A stretch of DNA of 64,000 nucleotides, from NCBI GenBank assembly GCA_947493455.1, contig CANLRB010000005.1, forward strand, positions 229,339 through 293,338. The letters are read 5' to 3'. The stretch comes from an uncultured Pseudoalteromonas sp. Lineage in GTDB: Bacteria; Pseudomonadota; Gammaproteobacteria; Enterobacterales; Alteromonadaceae. The position numbers and the translations under genes are program-made. This document shows, piece after piece, positions 56,546 to 64,000 of the stretch (positions are counted from its first letter, which is position 1; every line of letters starts with the position of its first letter). Below the pieces are notes generated by a model. The model was given only the letters and a program-made list of their open reading frames with translations. It searched no databases and was not told the origin of the DNA.

Positions 56546-58057
56546 TTAGGCTTCTGAATCCTGACCTACGTCAGCATGATTCAATAAATATTGGCTGAGC
56601 ATTGCAACTGGACGACCCGTTGCACCTTTGTTTTTACCGCTGCGCCATGCTGTTCCTGCCACATCTAAATGTGCCCAGTGATATTTTTTAGCAAAACGAG
56701 ATAAGAAACATGCGGCGGTAATTGTACCAGCTGCGCGGCCACCTAGGTTAGTAAAATCAGCAAATGGACTTTCTAATTGCTCTTGGTACTCATCCCAAAG
56801 CGGTAATTGCCACGCTTTGTCGCCACTTTGCTCTGACGCTTTTAACAGCTCATGTGCAAGTGGGTTGTGGTTTGCCAATAATCCTGAGGTGTGATGACCA
56901 AGCGCGATAATACACGCACCGGTTAACGTTGCAACATCAATAACAACTTCAGGGTCAAATGCTTCAACATAAGTAAGTGCATCACATAACACTAAACGGC
57001 CTTCTGCATCCGTGTTAAGCACTTCAACCGTTTGACCTGACATGGTTGTTAAAATATCACCTGGACGATACGCATTTGAGCTCGGCATATTTTCACAGCC
57101 AGCCAAAATACCAATCACGTTAATTGGCAAATTCATTTCTGCAAGCGTGCGCATGGCACCAAGTACACCCGCGGCACCACCCATGTCGTATTTCATTTCA
57201 TCCATGGCTTCGCCTGGTTTGATTGAAATACCACCTGAATCAAAGGTGAGGCCTTTACCGATTAACACGATTGGCGCCTTACCTTCAGCCGCACCGTTGT
57301 AGTGAATAACTGACATAATAGATTCGTTCGCACTACCACGCCCTACCGCTAAGTATGAATGCATACCTAGCTCTTCCATTTCTTTTTCACCAACAAGGTT
57401 CACATTGATTTTGTCGAAGTTAGCTTCAAGCTCTTTCGCTTGTTCACCTAAGTAAGCTGGGTTACAAATATTTGGCGGCATGTTTGCCACGTCTTTACAT
57501 ATTTTTTGCCCGTGTGAAATCGCTAAGCCGTGCTCAATTGCTTGCTCACCGATAGTTAGTTCACGACGTGTCGGTACGTTGAATACGATTTTACGCAGTG
57601 GTCTGCGCGCTTCGCTTTTTTTACTTTTTAGTTGGTCGAATACATAGAGGCTGTCTTGCGTTGTTTCAACAGCTTGACGAACCTTCCAATAAGTATCACG
57701 GCCTTTTACGTGTTGCTCAGTTAAAAAGCACACAGCTTCCATTGAGCCAGTGTCGTTTAACGTGCTAATGGTTTTTGAGATAATTTGCTTATATTGCTTA
57801 TCGTCAAGCTCGCGTTCTTTACCACATCCAACCAATAAAACGCGTTCACTTAACACGTTTGGTACACCGTGCAATAACAGCATTTGTCCTGGCTTACCTT
57901 CAAGATCGCCACGACGTAGTAAATTAGAAATGTAACCGTCACTAATACGGTCTAACTGTTCGCCAATAGGGGACAAACGACGCGGCTCATAAACACCAAC
58001 AACAATACACGCGCTTCTTTGTTTTTCCGGGCTACCGCTTTTTACGCTAAATTCCAT
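56546..58057 (-). CDS. pepA: Leucyl aminopeptidase PepA
   Basis: 503 residues from the ATG with AGGAG 7 nt upstream; the longer frame would add 33 residues unlike PepA. M17 metallopeptidase with [12 protein letters not shown], the signature [10 protein letters not shown] and [11 protein letters not shown]. Also known as the XerA/ArgR-partner DNA-binding protein in E. coli. First gene of the pepA-holC-valS unit; divergent from lptF. Confidence 0.95.
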   Translation of the reverse strand: MEFSVKSGSPEKQRSACIVVGVYEPRRLSPIGEQLDRISDGYISNLLRRGDLEGKPGQMLLLHGVPNVLSERVLLVGCGKERELDDKQYKQIISKTISTLNDTGSMEAVCFLTEQHVKGRDTYWKVRQAVETTQDSLYVFDQLKSKKSEARRPLRKIVFNVPTRRELTIGEQAIEHGLAISHGQKICKDVANMPPNICNPAYLGEQAKELEANFDKINVNLVGEKEMEELGMHSYLAVGRGSANESIMSVIHYNGAAEGKAPIVLIGKGLTFDSGGISIKPGEAMDEMKYDMGGAAGVLGAMRTLAEMNLPINVIGILAGCENMPSSNAYRPGDILTTMSGQTVEVLNTDAEGRLVLCDALTYVEAFDPEVVIDVATLTGACIIALGHHTSGLLANHNPLAHELLKASEQSGDKAWQLPLWDEYQEQLESPFADFTNLGGRAAGTITAACFLSRFAKKYHWAHLDVAGTAWRSGKNKGATGRPVAMLSQYLLNHADVGQDSEA

Positions 58058-58213
58058 AGCGACTCCTAGCTTAATCTGTATATAAAACACACCATTATGA
58101 ACTTTTAGGTTTATCTTCAGCTCTAATGGCATATAATTAAGTTGTAAAAATAACAAGTTTACTTAAAATTTCTGACTATTCCAGTGAAAAGACATGTTTT
58201 ATAGGGGCAAGCC

Positions 58214-59323
58214 GTGCTTATTTTTAGATATTTGACTGCAGAAGTACTGAAATCGCAGTTAGCTGTCTTTATCACCTTAATGACAATTTTTGTCAGCCAA
58301 AAGTTTGTGATGTATTTAGCTGATGCTGCCGAGGGTTCATTACCTGGGCAGGTTGTACTTAATATGGTGGCGCTAAAACTGCCACAATTAGCCTCATTGA
58401 TTTTACCTTTGAGTATATTTTTAGGCATTATTTTGGCGTACAGCCGAATTTATGCTGACAGTGAAATGACCATTTTAAAAGCCTGTGGTGTGAGTGAGTG
58501 GTATGTGGTGCGCGTCACCTTAGTCTCATCTACGCTATTGGCTGTGTTAGCTGCAACCCTAACACTCTATATTGCGCCTTGGGCAAACGAGCAAGAATAC
58601 CAGCTCAAAGAGCGAATTGAAGCCGATGCTGGCTTAAGCGCGCTGCGCTCTGGTCGTTTTCAAAAAACCAGTAATGAAAAAGCCGTGGTGTTTATTCATG
58701 ATATAAACGACGGCGGTAGGCAGCTTAACAAAGTATTTTACGCACAACTTGCCGGAGCTGATGATTTTCAATCAGAAGTGGTTTATGCAAAAAACGGTAC
58801 CGTAATTGAAGAGACCTCAGGCGAGCAACAAATGCTGTTGAGCGAAGGTAAGCGCTACCAAACCCACACCTTTGACCCTCAATTGCAATTGACGGAATTT
58901 GCAACGTACCAAGTACAAATTCAAGATCAGGCAATTGAGCACAAACGCCGCAAACTAGAAGCCATTCCAACCAGTGAGTTAATCAAACAAGATTCATTAG
59001 AAGCCACAGCCCAATTTCAGTGGCGTTTGGCAATACCGCTCGCAATTCCGATTTTAACACTCATTGCCGTGCCTCTTTCGGTGGTCAACCCACGCCAAGG
59101 TAAATTTGCCAAGTTAGTTCCGGCTATTGCACTCTATTTGGGGTATTTTATTTTACTCAATGGCGCAACGTTTATGCTCGAAGACGGCAAAATTCCAACA
59201 CAACTTGGCCTTTGGTGGATTCACTTGAGCGCCCTCTTTATTGGCACCTTCTTTATTTTACGCGACCGACCGCTCGGCTCTTTGGTGCGCTCTTATTTTG
59301 TTAGAAGGGAGCGCAGAACATGA
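58214..59323 (+). CDS. lptF: LPS export permease LptF
   Basis: 369 residues, YjgP/YjgQ family. N-terminal MLIFRYLTAEVLKSQLAVF and transmembrane helices near 15-35, 55-75, 100-120, and three at 270-355, around a periplasmic beta-jellyroll. GTG start, GGGG upstream. Overlaps lptG by 4 nt. Confidence 0.93.
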   Translation: MLIFRYLTAEVLKSQLAVFITLMTIFVSQKFVMYLADAAEGSLPGQVVLNMVALKLPQLASLILPLSIFLGIILAYSRIYADSEMTILKACGVSEWYVVRVTLVSSTLLAVLAATLTLYIAPWANEQEYQLKERIEADAGLSALRSGRFQKTSNEKAVVFIHDINDGGRQLNKVFYAQLAGADDFQSEVVYAKNGTVIEETSGEQQMLLSEGKRYQTHTFDPQLQLTEFATYQVQIQDQAIEHKRRKLEAIPTSELIKQDSLEATAQFQWRLAIPLAIPILTLIAVPLSVVNPRQGKFAKLVPAIALYLGYFILLNGATFMLEDGKIPTQLGLWWIHLSALFIGTFFILRDRPLGSLVRSYFVRRERRT

Positions 59324-60384
59324 AAACACTCGATATCTATTTAGGCCGCAGTATTTTACAGACTACCGGTTTTACGCTGCTTGTTTTAGTTGGCATTGGA
59401 ACACTAATAAAGTTTATTGAGCAGCTAAAATCAGTTGGTCGCGGCGCATACGATGTTGCTGACGCAGGTCTATACACCCTTTACAGCGTGCCAAATGACA
59501 TTGTGATTTTCTTTCCGATGGCGACCCTTATCGGCGGTCTGCTCGGACTCGGTGCATTGGCATCGAACAGCGAGCTAGTGGTGATGCAAGCGGCGGGCTT
59601 ATCGCGCTTTCAAATTATTAAATCGGTGATGAAAACCGCCGTTGTGATGGCAATTGCAATGATGGCACTTGCCGAGTGGGGTGTGCCAGAGGCACAAAAA
59701 ACAGCTAAACAACTGCGCTCATATGCGATTTCAGGCGGCAATGTGTATTCGTCACAAAAAGGAGTGTGGGCAAAAGATGGTAATACCTTTATCAACATTG
59801 AAAACGTTGATAAATCGGGCCGCTTAGACTTTCTGACGCTGTATCATTTTGATTCAGAACTCGCGCTGCAAAAAATTGTAAAAGCAGACAATGCAACACC
59901 GCACTCTGAGGGCTGGATGCTCAAAGGCGTTTCTGAAAAAGTGATTACTGAAGAAAAAACCTATATTGAAAACATTCCGTCGTCGCTATATCAATCGCAA
60001 CTCACACCTGAAAAGTTAGGCATAGTTGATGTAAAACCTGAGATTTTATCGTTCACTGGCTTATGGTCATACTTAGATTACTTAGCAAAGAATGATCAAG
60101 ACACCAGCACCTATGAACTCGCACTTTGGCGTAAAGTAATGCAACCCATTACCATTGGAGTCATGCTACTCGTTGCCCTCTCGTTTATCTTTGGGCCGCT
60201 GCGCAGTGTTACAATGGGCGCACGCATCATTATGGGTGTGGTTACCGGTATTGTGTTCCACTTAAGCGATAAAATATTTGGCCCGATTGTACTTGTGTAT
60301 GATCTGCCACCTATTCTCGGCGCCACCCTGCCAAGTATTTTATTTATCTTTTTAGCCGTGTTTTTACTTAATCGACGCAGCTAA
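59320..60384 (+). CDS. lptG: LPS export permease LptG
   Basis: 354 residues with the same six-helix layout as LptF (MKTLDIYLGRSILQTTGFTLLVLVGIGTL; C-terminal PPILGATLPSILFIFLAVFLL). Partner of LptF and LptB2. Confidence 0.93.
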   Translation: MKTLDIYLGRSILQTTGFTLLVLVGIGTLIKFIEQLKSVGRGAYDVADAGLYTLYSVPNDIVIFFPMATLIGGLLGLGALASNSELVVMQAAGLSRFQIIKSVMKTAVVMAIAMMALAEWGVPEAQKTAKQLRSYAISGGNVYSSQKGVWAKDGNTFINIENVDKSGRLDFLTLYHFDSELALQKIVKADNATPHSEGWMLKGVSEKVITEEKTYIENIPSSLYQSQLTPEKLGIVDVKPEILSFTGLWSYLDYLAKNDQDTSTYELALWRKVMQPITIGVMLLVALSFIFGPLRSVTMGARIIMGVVTGIVFHLSDKIFGPIVLVYDLPPILGATLPSILFIFLAVFLLNRRS

Positions 60385-60411
60385 CTTAAAATGAGCTGCT
60401 AAAAAAGCAAC

Positions 60412-60447
60412 TAAAAAAGCCAGTGAGAATTAACGCACTGGCTTTTT
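60412..60447 (+). terminator. Terminator of lptFG
   Basis: AAGCCAGTG / CACTGGCTT stem with a 10-nt loop and A/T tracts on both sides; can serve the convergent RDD gene too. Confidence 0.85.
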
Positions 60448-60491
60448 CGTTTATCTGCTTTTGATGCAACGGTGTAATAAATCTCGCTCGG

Positions 60492-60989
60492 TTAGTCTAA
60501 CTTGCTATAGACCGATTTATTTTCTTCTTTTGACAAGGTCACCATTTCAGTGCCCGCTATGTAGTCTTGCAGTGCGCGTTTATTTTTAAAATCGAGTAAG
60601 ACGACTAAATTACCTAATCCTAAAAATGCCGTAACAGCGCGAATAACTGCTTGTTTTTTATTGATTGGACTGCCATCTAAGTTTTGTACTTTCAAACGCC
60701 ATGCACGCATACCAATGGTTTGCCCGCCTTTGCCCCAAAAATACGCAAAAAAGAAAACGCCACAGGCCACTAAATAAAATTGATGGAACAGGCTCAACCA
60801 CGTTGTATCAGCAATAAACTGAGAGACATCCATTTCCTCTGGCTTTACTAACAAATCGAGCGCCAACGGAATTTGTAATAAGGTTAAAAACAACACTTCA
60901 GACACCATAATAATGGCAATACAAGCCAACGCATCGTATACCCAAGACGCTAAGCGGCGACCAAAACCCGTACGTGGAAACTGTGACAT
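60492..60989 (-). CDS. RDD family membrane protein
   Basis: 165 residues from the ATG with GAGAAAG upstream; the longer frame would add 23 residues. RDD motif region FPRTGFGRRLASWVYDALACIAIIMV and GGQTIGMRAWRLKV. Three probable membrane helices. Function unknown. Confidence 0.85.
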   Translation of the reverse strand: MSQFPRTGFGRRLASWVYDALACIAIIMVSEVLFLTLLQIPLALDLLVKPEEMDVSQFIADTTWLSLFHQFYLVACGVFFFAYFWGKGGQTIGMRAWRLKVQNLDGSPINKKQAVIRAVTAFLGLGNLVVLLDFKNKRALQDYIAGTEMVTLSKEENKSVYSKLD

Positions 60990-61110
60990 AACTTTCTCAA
61001 TAATCAAACTTGCGGCTATTCTAACAAACCCATCATCAATAGAGAATAAACACGACAACCCTATTTTCGCGCAATTAATGAGCGTTCGATTGATTTACAA
61101 CAAAAACCTC

Positions 61111-61138
61111 TTGCCGATAGCGGCGTTCTTTGTATAAT
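61111..61138 (+). promoter_or_regulatory. Sigma-70 promoter of tRNA-Leu
   Basis: TTGCCG, 16-nt spacer, TATAAT. 91 nt upstream of the tRNA. Confidence 0.65.
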
Positions 61139-61229
61139 GCTGTGCATCGAGACAAAAATACCAATAAGTTTTTGCTCAAAAGTGGTTTTTCTTTATTTTC
61201 TCTTTGCTAGAAAGTGAAAGAAAAATTGT

Positions 61230-61314
61230 GCCAGTGTGATGGAATTGGTAGACATAGGGGATTCAAAATCCCCCGCTTCACGGCGTGGCGGTTCGAGTCC
61301 GCCCACTGGTACCA
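61230..61314 (+). tRNA. tRNA-Leu (CAA anticodon)
   Basis: Class II tRNA. Acceptor stem GCCAGTG / CACTGGT (first pair G-U), D-loop ATTGGTAGACA, anticodon stem GGGGA / TCCCC around loop TTCAAAA (anticodon CAA, decodes UUG), long variable arm CGCTTCACGGCG, T arm GGCGG TTCGAGT CCGCC, encoded CCA end. Intact and probably functional. Confidence 0.93.
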
Positions 61315-61324
61315 CTTTTTATAG

Positions 61325-61353
61325 GCCCTAACCAAATGGTTAGGGCTTTTTTT
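61325..61353 (+). terminator. Terminator after tRNA-Leu
   Basis: GCCCTAACC-AAAT-GGTTAGGGC then a run of seven T. The same hairpin is repeated after each decayed copy (61537, 61749, 61969). Confidence 0.9.
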
Positions 61354-61432
61354 ATGTCTGAAATAAATTCTTTTCTCAAAACGTAGTTATTCGTTATTTT
61401 CCCTTTGCTAGAAAGTTTGAAAGCTAAATTGT

Positions 61433-61525
61433 GCCAGTATGGTGGAATTGGTAGACATAGGAGATTCACTCTTAACCCTCGGCCCACTTCACACCCTAGC
61501 AATTGCGAGTCCGCCCACTGGTACC
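61433..61525 (+). pseudogene. Decayed tRNA-Leu copy 2
   Basis: 5' half keeps GCCAGTA and GGAATTGGTAGACATA, 3' end keeps CACTGGTACC. The anticodon arm is replaced by TTCACTCTTAACCCTCGG, so no 7-nt anticodon loop forms. T arm 5' strand is lost (AGCAATTGC). Final A of CCA is missing. Confidence 0.8.
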
Positions 61526-61644
61526 TCTTTTTATAGGCCCTAGCCAAATGGTTAGGGCTTTTTTTATGTCTGAAATAAATTCTTTTCTCAAAACGTAGTT
61601 ATTCGTTATTTTCCCTTTGCTAGAAAGTTTGAAAGCTAAATTGT

Positions 61645-61738
61645 GCCAGTATGGTGGAATTGGTAGACATAGGAGATTCACTCTTAACCCTCGGCCCACT
61701 TCACACCCTAGCAATTGCGAGTCCGCCCACTGGTACCA
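61645..61738 (+). pseudogene. Decayed tRNA-Leu copy 3
   Basis: Almost identical to copy 2 over the whole 212-nt unit, including flanks and terminator, but keeps CCA. The two copies differ mainly at TACCTC versus TACCAC, a sign of recent duplication. Confidence 0.8.
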
Positions 61739-61855
61739 CTTTTTATAGGCCCTAGCCAAATGGTTAGGGCTTTTTTTATGCCTGAAATAAATTCTTTTCT
61801 CAAAACGTAACTATTCGCTATTTTCCCATTGCTAGTAAAGTGAAAGCTAAATTGT

Positions 61856-61958
61856 GCCAGTATGGTGGAATTGGTAGACATAGGGGATTCACTCTTAACC
61901 CTCGGCCCGCTTCACGGCGCAGCGGTTCCAAAATCCAAAATCAGGCTCACTGGTACCA
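61856..61958 (+). pseudogene. Decayed tRNA-Leu copy 4
   Basis: Shares the altered anticodon arm, but the variable arm is closer to the intact tRNA (CGCTTCACGGCG) while the T arm is replaced by CCAAAATCCAAAATCAGGC. Acceptor end CACTGGTACCA retained. Confidence 0.8.
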
Positions 61959-62019
61959 CTTTTTATAGGCCCTAACCAAATGGTTAGGGCTTTTTTTATG
62001 CCTGAAATTTAGTTATTTA

Positions 62020-62120
62020 GATGGTAATGGAATTGGTAGACATAGGGGATTCACTCTTAACCCTCGGCCCGCTTCACGGCGTGGCGGTTCCAAAATCCAA
62101 AATCAGGCCCACTGGTACCA
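62020..62120 (+). pseudogene. Decayed tRNA-Leu copy 5
   Basis: Like copy 4, but the 5' acceptor strand is gone (starts near GATGGTAATGG). The following terminator is cut off after GGCCCTG, so the array ends here. Confidence 0.75.
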
Positions 62121-62232
62121 CTTTTTATAGGCCCTGTATGTTTAACGTTAATTGCATAGAATATAGACAGTAGTTATGTCAATTGATACATTAATGTAAT
62201 AGTATTTTCACACTATTTTGAAAAAGGAAAAC

Positions 62233-63597
62233 ATGAAAGGTATTTTTAAAACAACAATTTTTGTATCTAGCATACTTTCGGTCGCAGCTTGTAGTAATTA
62301 CCCAGAAGATGTCGAACTTCAATCTTCAAAAAGCGGGGTTATCTATAGCTTCGATAAAAATGCTTTGCAAGCATGGAAAGATAATTACTCTAAGGCTAAC
62401 TCTAGCCTAGACTCTACGAGCGATAATGTTGCTTTTTTATTAAGTTTGCATAGTACTTCTGGAGTAAAAAAATCAGCTGAAGTGCAAAAAGTGATTGATA
62501 AGTTAGGAGCAACAAGACCGGAAATAGAAACTTCTCTTCAAAAGCTTTACGAAGACGAAGTGAGTAGAATGGCTAAGGAAAAAAGTGAGTTAGAAGCAGA
62601 ACTTGAAAAAGATAAAGAGCAACTAGCTTCCTTACTAGAAGAAAAAGTCAAATACCAGCCAAATGTAGAGAGTTTTAACAAGAAAATTAGTGAGCTTAAA
62701 AAGGAAAAAGCTAGTAATCAAGCTAAAGCTGCGGCTCTTGCAGAACAAAATGGCCAGCTCATACTAGCAACTAAATCAAGGTTTCCAGTTGATTCAGCTA
62801 AGCTCTATAACCCGATCTCAGATACCAATTCTTATATCTATAAAAAAGTAGCTAAGGGCATGCCTTGTAATGAATTAACTGATACTTCCGAATGGACATT
62901 TTATTTACATTACAAGACTGGAAAAATATCTAAAGATAAAAGTGAAGTTTGTTTATATATGAACTTTTTAGTAAAACAGAATGGTATGACAGGCAAAAGA
63001 GGCGTCGATAAAAGAAGGAGGCAGTTAGCTGAATATGTCGGCCAGAATACTATAAATGAAATGCTAAGAACTGCAAACTCAATTTCTACATTAAAATATG
63101 AAATTGATGAACTTACAGCTTTGATAAATGACAAAGAGAAAGACCAATTCCCAGCTATAGATATGACAGAGGCTAAAAACTGGTTGATAGGCGGAACTAA
63201 GCTGGCTGAGGTGTCAAAAATCACTTCAGATATAAAAGGCAAGGAAAGGAGGTTAGAAGTTGCTCAAAAACGGGAGTCTGAATTTACACTTCCTCATTTT
63301 AAGCAGGTGGGTATTAGCTCTTTGATAAAAAGCTTACAGGACGAAATGAAAGCCATTGCAAAAGATTTGATAGCAAATCAAGCCGCTGATAAAAGCTTCA
63401 TACAAGAGTCTAATAAATTCAAATTATCTGAAGACTTTGACTATTTCATAATTTTCCAAGAAAACAATTCCAGAGAACCTGTTGCATTTATTGATAAGCG
63501 AAAGTTTGAAGGAAAGGAAAAGATTTTAGTGGAAAACCGCGATTTCATGAACTACATGCAGCTTGCTCAAATAGAAATTGTGATACGCCACCAATAA
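62233..63597 (+). CDS. Coiled-coil lipoprotein of unknown function
   Basis: 454 residues. Lipoprotein signal MKGIFKTTIFVSSILSVAAC with C20; long Glu/Lys-rich coiled coil at about 95-175 (KEKSELEAELEKDKEQLASLLEEK); further helical segments; C-terminal mixed domain. AAGGA site before the ATG (an in-frame TTG 15 nt upstream is rejected). Not recognised. AT-rich and Lys-rich compared with the conserved genes to its left, and it lies between the tRNA array and an IS element, so it is likely acquired. Confidence 0.8.
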   Translation: MKGIFKTTIFVSSILSVAACSNYPEDVELQSSKSGVIYSFDKNALQAWKDNYSKANSSLDSTSDNVAFLLSLHSTSGVKKSAEVQKVIDKLGATRPEIETSLQKLYEDEVSRMAKEKSELEAELEKDKEQLASLLEEKVKYQPNVESFNKKISELKKEKASNQAKAAALAEQNGQLILATKSRFPVDSAKLYNPISDTNSYIYKKVAKGMPCNELTDTSEWTFYLHYKTGKISKDKSEVCLYMNFLVKQNGMTGKRGVDKRRRQLAEYVGQNTINEMLRTANSISTLKYEIDELTALINDKEKDQFPAIDMTEAKNWLIGGTKLAEVSKITSDIKGKERRLEVAQKRESEFTLPHFKQVGISSLIKSLQDEMKAIAKDLIANQAADKSFIQESNKFKLSEDFDYFIIFQENNSREPVAFIDKRKFEGKEKILVENRDFMNYMQLAQIEIVIRHQ

Positions 63598-63613
63598 ACT
63601 AGACACTTCCTAG

Positions 63614-64000
63614 TCATTCTCGGTATTTCTTCTCATACTCTACAGGCGAAAGCAAATTATTGGAACCATGACGCCTTTTTGTGTTGTAAAACATTTCAAT
63701 GTAATCAAATACATCTGAACGTGCATTATCACGAGTTACGTAGATCTTTTTCTTTATCCGCTCTCGTTTTAGACCACTAAAAAAACTTTCAACTACGGCG
63801 TTGTCATGACAATTTCCTCTACGACTCATACTACCTTCAAGTCCGTGGTATTTGAGGAACGCTTGCCAATCATGGCTGGTATACTGTGCGCCTTGGTCAC
63901 TATGTACTACAACTTGCTGTTTCGGGTTTCTACGCCAAACAGCCATTAATAAAGCGTCTAATGCTAACTCTTTGGTTATACGCGGTTTCATAGACCAACC
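63614..64000 (-). mobile_element. IS3-family transposase, C-terminal end of OrfB (partial)
   Basis: DDE integrase core. Open to the window edge (first residues GWSMKPRITKEL, a usual IS3 OrfB sequence). Catalytic D (VVVHSDQGAQYTS) and E (NAVVESFFSG) are 35 residues apart; the first D lies outside the window. Ends with RRHGSNNLLSPVEYEKKYRE. The element's end is presumably near 63600, where TAGACACTTCC is a candidate terminal repeat. Intact within the window. Confidence 0.93.

Larger units (their letters stand above)
61180..62140 (+). repeat. Tandem array of tRNA-Leu units, about 211 nt each
   Basis: One intact and four degenerate units at spacings of 203, 212 and 211 nt. Each unit holds a CTAGAAAG- or CTAGTAAAG-type leader, the tRNA or remnant, and a terminator; copy 5 is truncated. 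Open frames read from the minus strand here (MARAYKK...) are artefacts of the repeat. Confidence 0.85.

Noticed and set aside
58159-58428. Minus-strand open frame upstream of pepA
   Set aside because: It is antisense to the start of lptF, which has a clear family match.
61278-61759. Two nearly identical minus-strand reading frames (MARAYKK...)
   Set aside because: They run across tRNA remnants and terminators of the tandem array and arise only because the unit is repeated; no ribosome-binding site, no protein-like pattern.
61180-62140. Possible CRISPR array
   Set aside because: Repeat units are about 211 nt, contain tRNA sequence and terminators, and have no short repeat/spacer structure.

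Overview
The window looks like chromosomal DNA from a marine, polarly flagellated gammaproteobacterium of the Alteromonadales type (relatives of Pseudoalteromonas, Shewanella and Colwellia). Evidence: an FlrA/FlrB/FlrC-controlled polar flagellar gene set, the sheath/ring proteins FlgP and FlgT, several tandem flagellins with FlaG, flagellin glycosylation genes inside the flagellar locus, and the usual gammaproteobacterial pepA-holC-valS next to lptFG. This is inference from gene content; no species is named.

Layout. 1-4.9 kb (minus): end of fliF, fliE, flrC, flrB. 5.0-10.1 kb: unrelated genes tag, acnB (long form) and a lipoprotein gene that seems frameshifted in its signal peptide. 10.2-12.6 kb (minus): flrA and a short isolated flagellin. 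12.8-24.3 kb: sugar genes for flagellin glycosylation in two operons, pseB-pseC-aldo/keto reductase (plus) and a nine-gene convergent operon (minus) with PseI, a CMP-sugar synthetase, PseG-like, two more aminotransferases, an FAD oxidoreductase, two methyltransferases and WbqC. 24.4-26.6 kb: an unrecognised GT-B-like protein and a secreted esterase-like protein. 26.9-32.1 kb (minus): flaG-fliD-fliS-fliT-like-maf-acetyltransferase (possible PseH). 32.2-35.8 kb: three near-identical flagellin genes. 36.1-48.8 kb (minus): flgL, K, J, I, H, G, F, E, D, C, B, then cheR and cheV. 48.9-50.5 kb (plus): flgA, flgM, flgN. 50.6-52.4 kb: divergent flgP and flgT. 52.4-60.4 kb: a GT25 glycosyltransferase, valS, holC, pepA, lptF, lptG. 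60.5-64 kb: an RDD membrane protein, a tRNA-Leu followed by four decayed copies in tandem, a coiled-coil lipoprotein and the end of an IS3-family transposase.

How it works together. Reading upstream regions by eye gives a two-tier promoter map. Sigma-54 elements (TGG-N10-GC spacing) precede fliE, flrB, flgB, flgF, flgJ, flgP, flgT and, strikingly, both glycosylation operons. In most minus-strand cases the element lies 35-42 nt upstream of the start codon. Sigma-28 elements (TAAA-N15-GCCGATAA type) precede flagellins 1 and 3 and flgM. This fits the known hierarchy FlrA -> flrBC -> hook-basal body -> FlgM export -> FliA -> flagellins, and suggests that glycan synthesis is timed with hook-basal-body assembly.

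Most interesting: the extended nonulosonate-type glycan locus under flagellar sigma-54 promoters, the tRNA-Leu tandem decay array, the structured interval between flagellins 2 and 3 with an orphan ribosome-binding site, the isolated short flagellin, and the one-base defect in the lipoprotein signal peptide. I saw no CRISPR array, prophage or recognisable defence system.
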